This document shows, one piece after another, positions 8,312 through 18,505 of a stretch of DNA of 43,971 bases (positions are counted from its first letter, which is position 1; every line of letters begins with the position of its first letter). The notes beneath the pieces were generated by a model. That model saw only the letters and a list, made by a program, of their open reading frames with translations, searched no databases and was not told the DNA's origin. The stretch is from Paracoccus spongiarum (GTDB taxonomy: Bacteria > Pseudomonadota > Alphaproteobacteria > Rhodobacterales > Rhodobacteraceae): the NCBI RefSeq assembly GCF_030732095.1, contig NZ_JAVAMQ010000022.1, positions 1-43,971 on the forward strand. The letters run 5' to 3'. The translations under genes were made by a program, and so were the position numbers.

Positions 8312-8385
8312 GCCGGGACCGACACCGACAGCCGGCGCGGCGGCCGACATCGCCGCCGCGCCACCGGATACGGGGGGAGTGAGGC

Positions 8386-9381
8386 ATGGAACTGTTGTGG
8401 CTGGCCATCAGCACGATCGCCATCGGCGTCTTCGGCTGCGTGGCCTGGTTCTGGGGGTCCAACTGGGTCCTCGACGCGATCTATCCGCCGCGCGGGCCGC
8501 GTGCGGGCGACAATATCCGCAAGGCGGGGCAGATCCGGCCCTGGCTTTTCCTGGGGCCGGCGATCCTGTTCCTCGGCATGTATCTGGTCTATCCGGTCAT
8601 CGACAGCCTGTGGCGGTCGCTGCACAATTCGGACGGCAGCCGGTTCGTCGGGATGTCGAACTATGTCTGGGCGGTCGGCGATGGCAAGTTCCGCGAATCG
8701 ATGCTGAACAACATGCTGTGGCTGCTGGTCGTGCCGGCGCTGTCCACGCTGTTCGGGCTGGTCGCGGCGCAGCTGACCGACCGCCTGAAATGGGGCAATA
8801 TCGGCAAGTCGCTGATCTTCATGCCGATGGCCATCAGCTTTGTCGGCGCGGGCGTCATCTGGAAATTCATCTATGAATACCGTGCCGCGGACGAGACGCA
8901 GATCGGGCTGCTGAACTGGATCGTCACCAAATTCGGCGGCGATCCGCAGATCTGGCTGACGCTGATCCCCTGGAACAACTTCTTCCTGATGATCGTGCTG
9001 GTCTGGATCCAGACGGGCTTTGCGATGGTGATCCTGTCCGCAGCCCTGCGCGGCATCCCCGAGGAGACCATCGAGGCCGCGATCCTCGACGGCGCCTCGC
9101 CTCTGCAGGTCTTCTTCAAGATCAAGGTGCCGCAGATCATGGGCACGATCGCGGTGGTCTGGACGACCATCACCATCGTCGTGCTGAAGGTCTTCGACAT
9201 CGTCTTCGTGATGACCAACGGGCAATGGGGCACGCAGGTGCTGGCCAACCTGATGTATGACTGGATGTTCCGCGGCACGCCCGATTACGGGCGCGGCTCG
9301 GCCATCGCGATGGTGCTGATGATCCTCGTCACGCCGATCATGGTCTGGAACATCTACAACGCGCGCAAGGAGGTCCGCTGA
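8386..9381 (+). CDS. aglF: alpha-glucoside ABC transporter permease AglF
   Basis: This MalF-type inner-membrane permease has 331 residues. There is an N-terminal hydrophobic segment (LWLAISTIAIGVFGCVAWFW), and several further membrane helices such as PWLFLGPAILFLGMYLVYP. The cytoplasmic EAA loop that docks onto the ATPase is seen as EETIEAAILDGASPLQVFF near residues 225-245. It is shorter than E. coli MalF because the large periplasmic insert is missing, as usual for AglF. The stop overlaps the aglG start by one nucleotide (TGATG). Confidence 0.93.
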   Translation: MELLWLAISTIAIGVFGCVAWFWGSNWVLDAIYPPRGPRAGDNIRKAGQIRPWLFLGPAILFLGMYLVYPVIDSLWRSLHNSDGSRFVGMSNYVWAVGDGKFRESMLNNMLWLLVVPALSTLFGLVAAQLTDRLKWGNIGKSLIFMPMAISFVGAGVIWKFIYEYRAADETQIGLLNWIVTKFGGDPQIWLTLIPWNNFFLMIVLVWIQTGFAMVILSAALRGIPEETIEAAILDGASPLQVFFKIKVPQIMGTIAVVWTTITIVVLKVFDIVFVMTNGQWGTQVLANLMYDWMFRGTPDYGRGSAIAMVLMILVTPIMVWNIYNARKEVR

Positions 9382-10514
9382 TGGAGGGCATGGCCGGACA
9401 GAAATCCTCGCTGACATGGACGGTGAACATCTCGGCCTTCCTGCTGGTGCTGCTGTGGACGATCCCGACGCTGGGCCTGTTCGTGTCGTCCTTCCGCGAC
9501 CGCGACCAGATCTCGTCCAGCGGCTGGTGGCAGTCCTTCTCGGCATCCGAGCAGACCGGCTTCGTGCGGACGGGCACCGCAGATGACGCCACGCAGGCCG
9601 ACGGTCTCAATGTGATCGAGGGCAATGTGCTGGAAGGCGATCAGTCGCTGGTTGGCTGGGGCGTCCGGGCACGCGAGCCGGCGGCCTTCGCGCCGGGCGA
9701 GACGACCGAGATCGAGGATGGCTGGCAGCTGACCGTCAACGAGGACGGCAGCTATCGGCTGACCTCGCCCCAGCCCTTCGAGATGCGGCGGGGCGAACGG
9801 ATCTTCACCACCACCGAGGTGCCGCCCAAGTTCACCACAGGAAACTACCGGCGGGTGCTGACCGCCGAGGGCCTGGGCCGGGCCTTCATGAACACGCTGA
9901 CGGTGACGATTCCGGCCACCGTCATCCCGATCCTGATCGCGGCCTTTGCCGCCTATGCACTGGCCTGGATGGAGTTTCCGGGTCGGGCGCTGCTGACCGC
10001 CGCGGTGGTCGGCCTGCTGGTCGTGCCGCTGCAGGTGGCGCTGATCCCGCTGTTGCGGCTGCACAACGAACTGGGCATCGGCAAGGGTTATCTGGGCATC
10101 TGGCTGGCGCATACCGGCTTCGGCCTGCCGCTGGCGGTCTATCTGTTGCGCAACTACATGGTCGGGCTGCCGCGCGAGGTGATCGAAAGCGCCCGCGTGG
10201 ACGGCGCGACCGAGTTCCAGATCTTCCGCCGCATCATCCTGCCCCTGTCCTTCCCGGCGCTGGCCAGCTTTGCGATCTTCCAGTTCCTGTGGGTGTGGAA
10301 CGACCTGCTGGTGGCCACGGTGTTCCTGGGCAACACCCGCGAACAGCTGGTCATGACCGGCGTGCTGCGCGAGCTGATGGGATCGAAGGGCGGCGAATGG
10401 GAGATCCTGGCCACATCGGCCTTCATCTCGATCTCGGTGCCGCTTCTGGTGTTCTTCGCGATGCAGAAATACCTGGTCCGCGGATTGCTGGCCGGTTCGG
10501 TGAAAGGTGGCTGA
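9381..10514 (+). CDS. aglG: alpha-glucoside ABC transporter permease AglG
   Basis: This MalG-type permease has 377 residues, longer than usual MalG. An insert of about 130 residues, rich in acidic and polar residues, follows the first membrane helix (FLLVLLWTIPTLGLFVSSF) and should lie in the periplasm; this is typical of AglG. The later membrane helices are normal. The EAA loop is visible as REVIESARVDGATEFQIF. It is coupled to aglF (1-nt overlap) and its 3' end overlaps the likely aglA start region. Confidence 0.92.
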   Translation: MEGMAGQKSSLTWTVNISAFLLVLLWTIPTLGLFVSSFRDRDQISSSGWWQSFSASEQTGFVRTGTADDATQADGLNVIEGNVLEGDQSLVGWGVRAREPAAFAPGETTEIEDGWQLTVNEDGSYRLTSPQPFEMRRGERIFTTTEVPPKFTTGNYRRVLTAEGLGRAFMNTLTVTIPATVIPILIAAFAAYALAWMEFPGRALLTAAVVGLLVVPLQVALIPLLRLHNELGIGKGYLGIWLAHTGFGLPLAVYLLRNYMVGLPREVIESARVDGATEFQIFRRIILPLSFPALASFAIFQFLWVWNDLLVATVFLGNTREQLVMTGVLRELMGSKGGEWEILATSAFISISVPLLVFFAMQKYLVRGLLAGSVKGG

Positions 10515-12051
10515 CTTGACGGAAACGACGACCGACTGGTGGAAGGGCGGGATCATCTATCAGATCTATCCGCGCAGCTTTCAGGACACGACGGGGGACG
10601 GGATCGGCGATCTGGCCGGGATCGCGCAGCGCCTGCCCTATGTCGCGTCGCTGGGGGTGGATGCGGTCTGGATCTCGCCCTTCTTCACGTCGCCGATGAA
10701 GGATTTCGGCTATGATGTCAGCGATTATCGCGGCATCGACCCGATCTTCGGCACGATGCAGGATTTCGACTGGCTGATCGAACGGGCGCATGAACTGGGC
10801 TTGAAGGTCATGATCGACCTCGTGATGTCGCACACATCCGACCAGCATGAGTGGTTCAGGGAAAGCCGCCGGACGCGCGACAATCCCAAGGCCGACTGGT
10901 ATGTGTGGGCCGACCCCAAGCCGGACGGCACCGCGCCGACCAACTGGCTGTCGATCTTTGGCGGCAGCGCCTGGCAGTGGGATTCGCGGCGCGAGCAGTA
11001 TTACCTGCACAATTTCCTGGCCTCGCAGCCCGACCTGAACTTCCACAATCCCGAGGTGCAGCAGGCGCTGCTGGACATGGCGCAATTCTGGCTGGACAAG
11101 GGCGTGGACGGTTTCCGGCTGGACACGATCAACTTCTATTTCCACGACGCGCAGCTGCGCGACAACCCGCCGCTGGCGCCCGAACTGCGCCGCGCCGACA
11201 CCGCACCAGCAGTCAACCCCTACAACCACCAAAGCCACCGCTATGACAAGTCGCAGCCCGAGAACCTGGCCTTTCTGGAGCGCTTTGCCGCGCTGCTGAG
11301 ACCCTATGGCGCGGCGGTCGTGGGCGAGATCGGCGACAGCGAACGGGCGCTGGAACTGCTGGAGGAATATACCGGCGTGTCGGGCCGGGTGCAGATGTCC
11401 TATGTCTTCGACTTCCTGTCGGGCGACAGCCTGCCCGCCGAGCGGATCGTGCAGGTGTTCGACCAGCTGCAATCGGTGGCGCCGAATTCCTGGCCCTGCT
11501 GGGCGATGTCGAACCACGACGTGATGCGCCATGTCAGCCGCTGGAACCTGAGTGACCAGGGGGCCAAGGCCTATGCGACCGTGCTGATGTGCCTGCGCGG
11601 GTCGGTCTGCCTGTATCAGGGCGAGGAGCTGGGCCTGCCCGAGGCCGACCTGGCCTTCGAGGATCTGCGCGATCCCTATGGCATCGAGTTCTGGCCCGAA
11701 TTCAAGGGCCGCGACGGCTGCCGGACGCCGATGGTCTGGGACATGGGGGTGAATGGCGGCTTCTCGACCAGCCCGCCCTGGCTGCCGGTGCCCCATGCGC
11801 ATCTGCAGCGCACCGTTGTCGCCGAAGAGGCCGACGCGCAGTCTATGCTGCATCATTACCGCTGGGCGATCGGGCTGCGCCGCAAGCATTCGGCGCTGCG
11901 CCACGGCAGCATGACCGACATGAGCGTGGACGGGACGATCCTGTCGTTCCGCCGCGCCGACGACAAGCAGACATTGCAGATCCGCGCCAACCTGTCCGAG
12001 GAAGAGGCGGGCGGGCTGGCGCCGTGGCAAGTGCAGATCATCGAGGGATAA
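10507..12051 (+). CDS. aglA: alpha-glucosidase, GH13 family, AglA
   Basis: This cytoplasmic alpha-glucosidase hydrolyses the imported alpha-glucosides. The 514-residue (alpha/beta)8-barrel shows the GH13 conserved regions in order: DLVMSHTSDQHEWF, DGFRLDTINFYF (nucleophile Asp in GFRLD), VVGEIGD (acid/base Glu), and SNHDVMRH (transition-state His-Asp). It begins WWKGGIIYQIYPRSFQDT, typical of oligosaccharide-hydrolysing GH13 enzymes. The start is uncertain. GTG at 10507 overlaps aglG by 8 nt, but a TTG at 10516 lies 5 nt after AAGGTGG and may be the true start, removing three residues. No signal peptide was seen. Confidence 0.93.
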   Translation: MADLTETTTDWWKGGIIYQIYPRSFQDTTGDGIGDLAGIAQRLPYVASLGVDAVWISPFFTSPMKDFGYDVSDYRGIDPIFGTMQDFDWLIERAHELGLKVMIDLVMSHTSDQHEWFRESRRTRDNPKADWYVWADPKPDGTAPTNWLSIFGGSAWQWDSRREQYYLHNFLASQPDLNFHNPEVQQALLDMAQFWLDKGVDGFRLDTINFYFHDAQLRDNPPLAPELRRADTAPAVNPYNHQSHRYDKSQPENLAFLERFAALLRPYGAAVVGEIGDSERALELLEEYTGVSGRVQMSYVFDFLSGDSLPAERIVQVFDQLQSVAPNSWPCWAMSNHDVMRHVSRWNLSDQGAKAYATVLMCLRGSVCLYQGEELGLPEADLAFEDLRDPYGIEFWPEFKGRDGCRTPMVWDMGVNGGFSTSPPWLPVPHAHLQRTVVAEEADAQSMLHHYRWAIGLRRKHSALRHGSMTDMSVDGTILSFRRADDKQTLQIRANLSEEEAGGLAPWQVQIIEG

Positions 12052-12069
12052 CGGGGGGAGGGATCGCGG

Positions 12070-13311
<1,242 letters not shown>

Positions 13312-13368
13312 GCGCGCCGCAGGCCGGGTGCCCGACCAAGGTCGTAAATCGCCACCCGGCGCATCTGC

Positions 13369-13374
13369 TATACT
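13369..13374 (+). promoter_or_regulatory. possible -10 element of the GAF/Fis regulator gene
   Basis: TATACT (5 of 6 to consensus) lies 22 nt upstream of the regulator's ATG. No good -35 is seen at the right distance; the upstream DNA instead holds an inverted repeat, CCGGGTG and CACCCGG. Confidence 0.3.
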
Positions 13375-13396
13375 TCCTCGCACCGGGGGAGGAATC

Positions 13397-14347
13397 ATGA
13401 TGCAACGCAGCCACGCCGATCTGGTGGCCCGGCAGTCGCAATCGCCATCCGCAACGACCGCGCTTGCGGCTTCATGGCGCCGGTCGCTTCTCAAGCACGG
13501 CCTGGACCCCGCTGACCGCCGGCGGCCCGACCGGCTGCCCCATCACGAACTGGCCGAGCGCCGCCAGGCGCATGAGCGGCTGCTGCATGTCGCCGCGCCG
13601 CAGCTGGATCAGCTGTTCAACCTCGTCTGCCTGTCGGGCTGCAATGTGCTGCTGACCGATGCGACCGGGGTGGTGCTGGACCAGCGCGTGAACGACGCCG
13701 ACGCGGCGCAGTTCCGCGACTGGGGGCTGTGGCAGGGCGCCGACTGGTCCGAGCGCAGCCAGGGCACCAACGGGATCGGCACCTGCCTTGCCGACGGGCG
13801 TCAGGTCACCATCCATCGCGACGAACATTTCCACACCCGCAATATCGGCATGTCCTGCATGGATGCGCCGATCTGGGGTTCCGACGGCCGGCTGGTCGCG
13901 GCGCTGGATGTCAGTTCCGCGCGGGCCGACCAGACCGAACGCTACAACCGGCTGATCTCGGCGCAGGTGGCACAGACCGCGCGGGCCATCGAGGCGGTTT
14001 TCTTCCGCGCCAGCTTTCCCGATGCGCGCATCCTCGTCGCCTCGGACGAGCCGGGCGAGGCCGCGGCGCTGCTGGCGGTGGACCGCGACGACCTTGCGAT
14101 CGGCGCGACCCGCGCGGCCCGCCGCGTCCTTGGGCTGGAACGCGAGGGTGCGCTGCGGCCGCGGCCCGCCGCCGACCTGCTGGGCCGCCAGGACGATCTC
14201 GCCGGCTTTGACAAGGCCGAACGCGCGGCGGTGACCCGCGCGCTGGCGCGGGCCGAAGGCAATGTCTCGGCCGCCGCGCGCGCCCTGGGGATCGGCCGGG
14301 CGACGATGTATCGCCGCATGGCACGGCTGGGTCTGGGCGGAAAATGA
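13397..14347 (+). CDS. GAF-domain transcriptional regulator with Fis-type HTH, AcoR-like, lacking AAA+ domain
   Basis: This 316-residue transcription factor probably controls the aldehyde dehydrogenase that follows. The N-terminal two thirds match the sensor region of AcoR-type activators (ASWRRSLLKHGLDPADRR, then a GAF domain with VCLSGCNVLLTDATGVV, SQGTNGIGTCLADGRQV and HTRNIGMSCMDAPIWG). The C-terminus is a Fis-type helix-turn-helix (RALARAEGNVSAAARALGIG, then RATMYRRM). The central sigma-54-activating AAA+ domain is absent, so it should act with ordinary RNA polymerase. The start is the first ATG of an ATGATG, just after GGGGGAGGAATC. A near-palindrome beginning 6 nt after its stop is a good operator candidate. 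Confidence 0.85.
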   Translation: MMQRSHADLVARQSQSPSATTALAASWRRSLLKHGLDPADRRRPDRLPHHELAERRQAHERLLHVAAPQLDQLFNLVCLSGCNVLLTDATGVVLDQRVNDADAAQFRDWGLWQGADWSERSQGTNGIGTCLADGRQVTIHRDEHFHTRNIGMSCMDAPIWGSDGRLVAALDVSSARADQTERYNRLISAQVAQTARAIEAVFFRASFPDARILVASDEPGEAAALLAVDRDDLAIGATRAARRVLGLEREGALRPRPAADLLGRQDDLAGFDKAERAAVTRALARAEGNVSAAARALGIGRATMYRRMARLGLGGK

Positions 14348-14353
14348 CCGCGA

Positions 14354-14373
14354 CTGTCTCGCCGGTGAGACAG
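14354..14373. promoter_or_regulatory. near-palindrome, candidate operator for the aldehyde dehydrogenase gene
   Basis: CTGTCTC and GAGACAG form perfect 7-bp arms around GCCGGT. The whole 20-mer is 18/20 self-complementary. It is about 110 nt upstream of the aldehyde dehydrogenase start, where an activator would bind. The two-fold symmetry suits a Fis-type HTH dimer. The alternative is a terminator for the regulator gene, but a C-rich rather than T-rich stretch follows. Confidence 0.5.
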
Positions 14374-14439
14374 CCCCCCGCCTCCGACACCAAGGTCGAC
14401 ATTGATTTGCGCCCGCCGCACGCCAAGCTGTGACCCATA

Positions 14440-14461
14440 CCCGAAGAGAGGAGACTTCGGG
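14440..14461 (+). promoter_or_regulatory. leader hairpin with ribosome-binding-like loop
   Basis: CCCGAAG and CTTCGGG form a perfect 7-bp stem around the loop AGAGGAGA. It lies just 5' of the true ribosome-binding site (AGAGGAGG) of the aldehyde dehydrogenase gene. It may stabilise the leader or serve as a standby ribosome site; this is speculative. Confidence 0.35.
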
Positions 14462-14481
14462 CCATCCAGAGGAGGAATCAA

Positions 14482-16008
14482 ATGCCGAACGACCAGACGC
14501 ACGAGTTCAAGGGCGTGGGCGTCATGCCCTTCGCCAAGCGCTATGACAATTTCATCGGCGGACAGTGGCGGGCGCCGAAATCGGGCAAGTACTTCGTGAA
14601 CACCACCCCGATCACCGGTGCCGAGATCGGCGAGATCGCCCGGTCCGGCGCCGATGACATCGAGGCCGCCCTGGACGCGGCCCACGCCGCCAAGGATGCC
14701 TGGGGCCGCACCTCGACCACCGAGCGTTCGAACATCCTGCTGCGCATCGCCGACCGGATGGAACAGAACCTGGAGTTGCTGGCCACCGCCGAGACCTGGG
14801 ACAACGGCAAGCCGATCCGCGAGACGATGGCCGCCGACCTGCCGCTGGCCGTCGATCACTTCCGCTATTTCGCCGGCGTCCTGCGCGCGCAGGAAGGTGG
14901 CATCAGCGAGATCGACCACGACACCGTCGCCTATCACTTCCACGAGCCTCTGGGCGTTGTCGGACAGATCATCCCGTGGAACTTCCCGCTGCTGATGGCG
15001 GTGTGGAAGCTGGCGCCCGCGCTGGCCGCCGGCAACTGCGTGGTGCTGAAGCCGGCCGAGCAGACCCCGGCCGGGATCATGGTCTTTGCCGACCTGATCG
15101 GCGACCTGCTGCCGCCGGGCGTGCTGAACATCGTCAACGGCTTCGGGCTGGAAGCCGGCAAGCCCCTGGCCTCGAACCCGCGCATTGCCAAGATCGCCTT
15201 CACCGGCGAGACCACGACCGGCCGGCTGATCATGCAGTATGCGTCCGAAAACCTGATCCCGGTGACGCTGGAACTGGGCGGCAAGTCGCCCAACATCTTC
15301 TTCGAGGATGTGGCCCGCGAGGATGACGATTTCTTCGACAAGGCGATCGAGGGCTTCGTGATGTTCGCGCTGAACCAGGGCGAGGTCTGCACCTGCCCGT
15401 CGCGCGCGCTGATCCACGAATCGATCTATGACCGCTTCATGGAGCGCGCCTTGCAGCGGGTGAAGGACATCGTGCAGGGCGATCCGCGCGACAGCGCCAC
15501 GATGATCGGCGCGCAGGCGTCCAGCGAGCAGAAGGAAAAGATCCTCAGCTATTTCGACATCGGGCGCAAGGAAGGGGCCGAGGTGCTGACCGGCGGCGAG
15601 GCGGCGGATCTGGGGGGCGAACTCTCCAGCGGCTACTATATCAAGCCGACGGTGCTGAAGGGCCACAACAAGATGCGGGTCTTCCAGGAGGAGATCTTCG
15701 GCCCGGTCGTCTCGGTCACGACCTTCACGGACCAGGACGAGGCGCTGTCGATCGCCAATGACACGCTGTATGGCCTGGGCGCAGGCGTCTGGTCGCGCGA
15801 TGCCAATACCTGCTACCGCTTTGGCCGCGCGATCAAGGCAGGGCGGGTCTGGACGAACTGCTATCACGCCTACCCGGCCCATGCGGCCTTCGGCGGCTAC
15901 AAGCAGTCGGGCATCGGGCGTGAGAATCACCGCATGATGCTGGACCACTATCAGCAGACCAAGAACATGCTGGTCAGCTACAGCCCGAAGAAGCTGGGCT
16001 TTTTCTGA
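14482..16008 (+). CDS. NAD-dependent aldehyde dehydrogenase (ExaC/AcoD type)
   Basis: This 508-residue enzyme oxidises an aldehyde (probably acetaldehyde or a similar short chain) to the acid. The catalytic Cys303 lies in [11 protein letters not shown] and the general base Glu264 in LELGGKSP. Cofactor binding is seen in [15 protein letters not shown] and [10 protein letters not shown]. The C-terminus ([17 protein letters not shown] and [14 protein letters not shown]) is typical of the acetaldehyde/chloroacetaldehyde dehydrogenase group that works after PQQ alcohol dehydrogenases. Length is standard. It has a strong ribosome-binding site (AGAGGAGG). The upstream AcoR-like regulator and the nearby DUF779 gene are common companions. 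It could take the aldehyde made by a PQQ enzyme elsewhere in the genome. Confidence 0.93.
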   Translation: MPNDQTHEFKGVGVMPFAKRYDNFIGGQWRAPKSGKYFVNTTPITGAEIGEIARSGADDIEAALDAAHAAKDAWGRTSTTERSNILLRIADRMEQNLELLATAETWDNGKPIRETMAADLPLAVDHFRYFAGVLRAQEGGISEIDHDTVAYHFHEPLGVVGQIIPWNFPLLMAVWKLAPALAAGNCVVLKPAEQTPAGIMVFADLIGDLLPPGVLNIVNGFGLEAGKPLASNPRIAKIAFTGETTTGRLIMQYASENLIPVTLELGGKSPNIFFEDVAREDDDFFDKAIEGFVMFALNQGEVCTCPSRALIHESIYDRFMERALQRVKDIVQGDPRDSATMIGAQASSEQKEKILSYFDIGRKEGAEVLTGGEAADLGGELSSGYYIKPTVLKGHNKMRVFQEEIFGPVVSVTTFTDQDEALSIANDTLYGLGAGVWSRDANTCYRFGRAIKAGRVWTNCYHAYPAHAAFGGYKQSGIGRENHRMMLDHYQQTKNMLVSYSPKKLGFF

Positions 16009-16020
16009 TCGCGACAGGGG

Positions 16021-16046
16021 GGGCGCGGCCTTCCGGGGCCGCGCCC
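16021..16046 (+). terminator. hairpin terminator after the aldehyde dehydrogenase gene
   Basis: GGGCGCGGCC and GGCCGCGCCC form a perfect 10-bp stem around TTCCGG, 12 nt after the stop codon. No U-run follows (GCTGTCCTCCCC), which is common in high-GC alphaproteobacteria. Confidence 0.65.
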
Positions 16047-16120
16047 GCTGTCCTCCCCCGCAACCCGCGGGGGCCTTGCGGCGTTGGGACGTGATCGCCC
16101 CTCCCCGCCGGAACGTCCCG

Positions 16121-17179
16121 ATGCCCAAGGACAGCCCCATCATCGACCCCGAGGACGCCGCCGAAAGCGCGGGTCTGGTCTACGTCACCGACGACATGCC
16201 GGGCATCAGCAGGGTCAGGGCGGGCAAGGGCTTCAGCTATCGCGACACGCAGGGCCGCACGATCCGCGACAAGACCATGCGCGCGCGGCTTGCGGCGCTG
16301 GCGGTGCCGCCGGCCTACACGGACGTCTGGATCTGCCCCGACCCGCGCGGCCACATCCAGGCCACCGGCCGCGATGCAAGGGGCCGCAAGCAGTATCGGT
16401 ATCACCCCGATTTCCGCGAGGTGCGCGACAGTGCGAAATACGACCACATGCTGGATTTCGCGGCCGCGCTGCCGAAGATCCGCGCGCAGGTCGCCACCGA
16501 CATGGCCCTGCGCGGCCTGCCCCCCGACAAGGTGCTGGCGACGGTGGTCTGGCTGCTGGAGAACACCATGATCCGCGTGGGCAATACGGGCTATGCGAAA
16601 GAGAACCGCTCGCACGGGTTGACGACGCTGCGCGGCCGGCATGTCACGCTGGATGGCAGCACTGTGCGCTTCCGGTTTCGCGGCAAGGGCGGCAAGCAGT
16701 GGGACCTGGGCGTCCGCGACCGGCGGATCGCGCGGATTCTGCGCGCGGTGCAAGACCTGCCCGGCCAGCAGTTGTTCCAGTATCTCGACGCGGAGGGCCA
16801 GACCTGCCGCGTGGACTCGGGCGACGTGAACGCCTATCTGCGGCGCGTGTCTGGGCGCGAGGTCACGGCCAAGGATTTCCGCACCTGGACCGGCACCGTG
16901 CTGGCGGCGATGGCTCTGGCCGAGTACGAGGCCGCCGACAGCGAAGCCGCCGCGAATGCCAATGTCCGCGACGCGATCGAGACGGTCGCGGCCAAGCTGG
17001 GCAATACTCCCGCGATCTGCCGGAAATGCTATGTCCACCCGCAGATCATCGATGCCTATCTGGCGGATGAATTGAAACTGGAACTGCGCGACCGGATCGA
17101 GGACGATCTGAAATCGCCGGGCCTGCGCCCCGAGGAAAGGCAGGTCCTGAAGTTCCTCAGGAAAAGGTTGAAGACATGA
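16121..17179 (+). CDS. DNA topoisomerase IB (poxvirus/bacterial type)
   Basis: The enzyme relaxes supercoils by nicking one strand through a 3'-phosphotyrosine bond. It has 352 residues from the chosen ATG. The nucleophile is Tyr304, in CRKCYVHPQII. Other catalytic-pocket residues are in MIRVGNTGYAKENRSHG, FRGKGGKQWDL and KDFRTWTGTVLA. An upstream in-frame ATG at 16076 would add 15 residues not conserved in the family and is rejected, although the ribosome-binding site at 16121 is weak. Its stop overlaps the start of the DUF779 gene by 4 nt (ATGA), so it sits in a unit with an aldehyde-metabolism gene, an unusual setting. Confidence 0.92.
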   Translation: MPKDSPIIDPEDAAESAGLVYVTDDMPGISRVRAGKGFSYRDTQGRTIRDKTMRARLAALAVPPAYTDVWICPDPRGHIQATGRDARGRKQYRYHPDFREVRDSAKYDHMLDFAAALPKIRAQVATDMALRGLPPDKVLATVVWLLENTMIRVGNTGYAKENRSHGLTTLRGRHVTLDGSTVRFRFRGKGGKQWDLGVRDRRIARILRAVQDLPGQQLFQYLDAEGQTCRVDSGDVNAYLRRVSGREVTAKDFRTWTGTVLAAMALAEYEAADSEAAANANVRDAIETVAAKLGNTPAICRKCYVHPQIIDAYLADELKLELRDRIEDDLKSPGLRPEERQVLKFLRKRLKT

Positions 17180-17505
17180 GCACCGTCACTGCCACGCCCG
17201 AGGCGCTGAAACTGATCGAGGAGATCGTCGCCGATCACGGACCCGTGCTGTTCCATCAGAGCGGGGGCTGCTGCGACGGCTCGTCGCCGATGTGCTATCC
17301 GCAGAACGATTTCAGGATCAGCGAACGCGACGTGAAGATCGGCGAGATCGGCGGCGCGCCCTTCTACATCTCGGCCAGCCAGTACGAGACCTGGAAGCAC
17401 ACCGACCTCATCATCGACGTGGTGGCCGGGCGCGGGGGCATGTTCAGCCTCGACAATGGGCGCGAGAGGCGGTTCCTGACCCGCTCGGACATCTGCGCGA
17501 CCTGA
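17176..17505 (+). CDS. DUF779 family protein
   Basis: This 109-residue protein of unknown biochemical role belongs to the DUF779 family, usually encoded beside NAD-aldehyde dehydrogenases. Family marks are LFHQSGGCCDGSSPMCYP, with three Cys in a metal-site-like arrangement, and FYISASQYETWKHTDLIIDVV. The ATG overlaps the topoisomerase stop by 4 nt. The topoisomerase gene lies between it and its usual partner aldehyde dehydrogenase. A metal-dependent or aldehyde-related role is possible but not shown. Confidence 0.88.
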   Translation: MSTVTATPEALKLIEEIVADHGPVLFHQSGGCCDGSSPMCYPQNDFRISERDVKIGEIGGAPFYISASQYETWKHTDLIIDVVAGRGGMFSLDNGRERRFLTRSDICAT

Positions 17506-17530
17506 TCGCGGCGGGCACGGTCGCGGCCGA

Positions 17531-17559
17531 TTGTGATGGATCGCGGTTTGACCTATAAG
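17531..17559 (+). promoter_or_regulatory. predicted sigma-70 promoter of argC
   Basis: TTGTGA (-35) and TATAAG (-10, 5 of 6 to consensus) are separated by 17 nt. The -10 ends 28 nt before the argC ATG, giving a short leader with a GGAGG ribosome-binding site. Confidence 0.5.
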
Positions 17560-17587
17560 CGCCCGGTTCCCCATCGGAGGTTCGGTC

Positions 17588-18505
17588 ATGGCATACAGCA
17601 TCTTCATCGACGGCGAGGCCGGCACCACGGGTCTGCAGATCCGCGAGCGGCTGGCGCTGCGTGAAGACATCAGCCTGGTCCAGATCGACCCCGCCCGCCG
17701 CAAGGATGCCGATGCCCGCCGCGAGGCGTTTTCCCAGGCGGACGTGGCGATCCTGTGCCTGCCCGACGATGCCGCCCGCGAGGCGGTCGAACTGACCCGC
17801 GACCTGGACGTGCGGCTGATCGATGCCTCGACCGCGCATCGCGTCGACGACCGCTGGGTGTTCGGCTTTCCCGAACTGGCGGACGAACTGCGCGACCGCA
17901 TTGCGACCGCACGGCTGGTCAGCAATCCGGGCTGCTATTCCACCGGCGCGATCGCGATCATCGCGCCCCTGATCGAGGCCGGCCTGATCGACGAGGACGA
18001 ACCCCTCGCGATCAACGCCGTCAGCGGCTACACCGGCGGCGGCAAGGCCCTGATCGCGGAATACGAGGATGGCGGCGCGCCTGCGCATTTCGTCTATGGC
18101 CTCAATCAGGGGCACAAGCACATCCCCGAGATCATGGCCCATACAGGCCTGCTGGTGCAGCCGGTCTTTGCGCCCTCTGTCGGCAATTTCGCCCAGGGGA
18201 TGGCCGTTCAGCTGCCGCTGCATCTGGATGACGACCGCACCATCGCCGCGCTCTACGAGGCGCTGGCCGATCACTATGCCGGACAGCAATTCGTCGAGGT
18301 GGTGAAGGCCGCCGAAATCGGCGCGCGGATCGTGCCGACGGCGCTGAACGGCACGAACCTGATGCGGCTCAGCGTGCATGGCGACGACGAGGCCGGCTGC
18401 GCGACGGTGGTCGCGGTGCTGGACAATCTCGGCAAGGGCGCGTCCGGGGCGGCCGTGCAGAACCTGAACATCATGCTGGACCTGGACGAGGCCGAGGGGC
18501 TTTAG
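17588..18505 (+). CDS. argC: N-acetyl-gamma-glutamyl-phosphate reductase (short ArgC type)
   Basis: ArgC reduces N-acetyl-glutamyl phosphate with NADPH to the semialdehyde, the third step of arginine synthesis. At 305 residues this is the short type 2 form. The N-terminus IFIDGEAGTTGLQIRERL is the nucleotide-binding part. The active-site Cys is in SNPGCYSTGAIA. Later signatures are AVSGYTGGGKALIAEYE and FAPSVGNFAQGM. It has its own promoter-like sequence and GGAGG ribosome-binding site, and stands alone among unrelated genes. Confidence 0.96.
   Translation: MAYSIFIDGEAGTTGLQIRERLALREDISLVQIDPARRKDADARREAFSQADVAILCLPDDAAREAVELTRDLDVRLIDASTAHRVDDRWVFGFPELADELRDRIATARLVSNPGCYSTGAIAIIAPLIEAGLIDEDEPLAINAVSGYTGGGKALIAEYEDGGAPAHFVYGLNQGHKHIPEIMAHTGLLVQPVFAPSVGNFAQGMAVQLPLHLDDDRTIAALYEALADHYAGQQFVEVVKAAEIGARIVPTALNGTNLMRLSVHGDDEAGCATVVAVLDNLGKGASGAAVQNLNIMLDLDEAEGL

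Noticed and set aside
14348..14481. Sigma-54 promoter before the aldehyde dehydrogenase gene
   Set aside because: No GG-N10-GC element with suitable flanks was found, and the adjacent regulator lacks the AAA+ domain.
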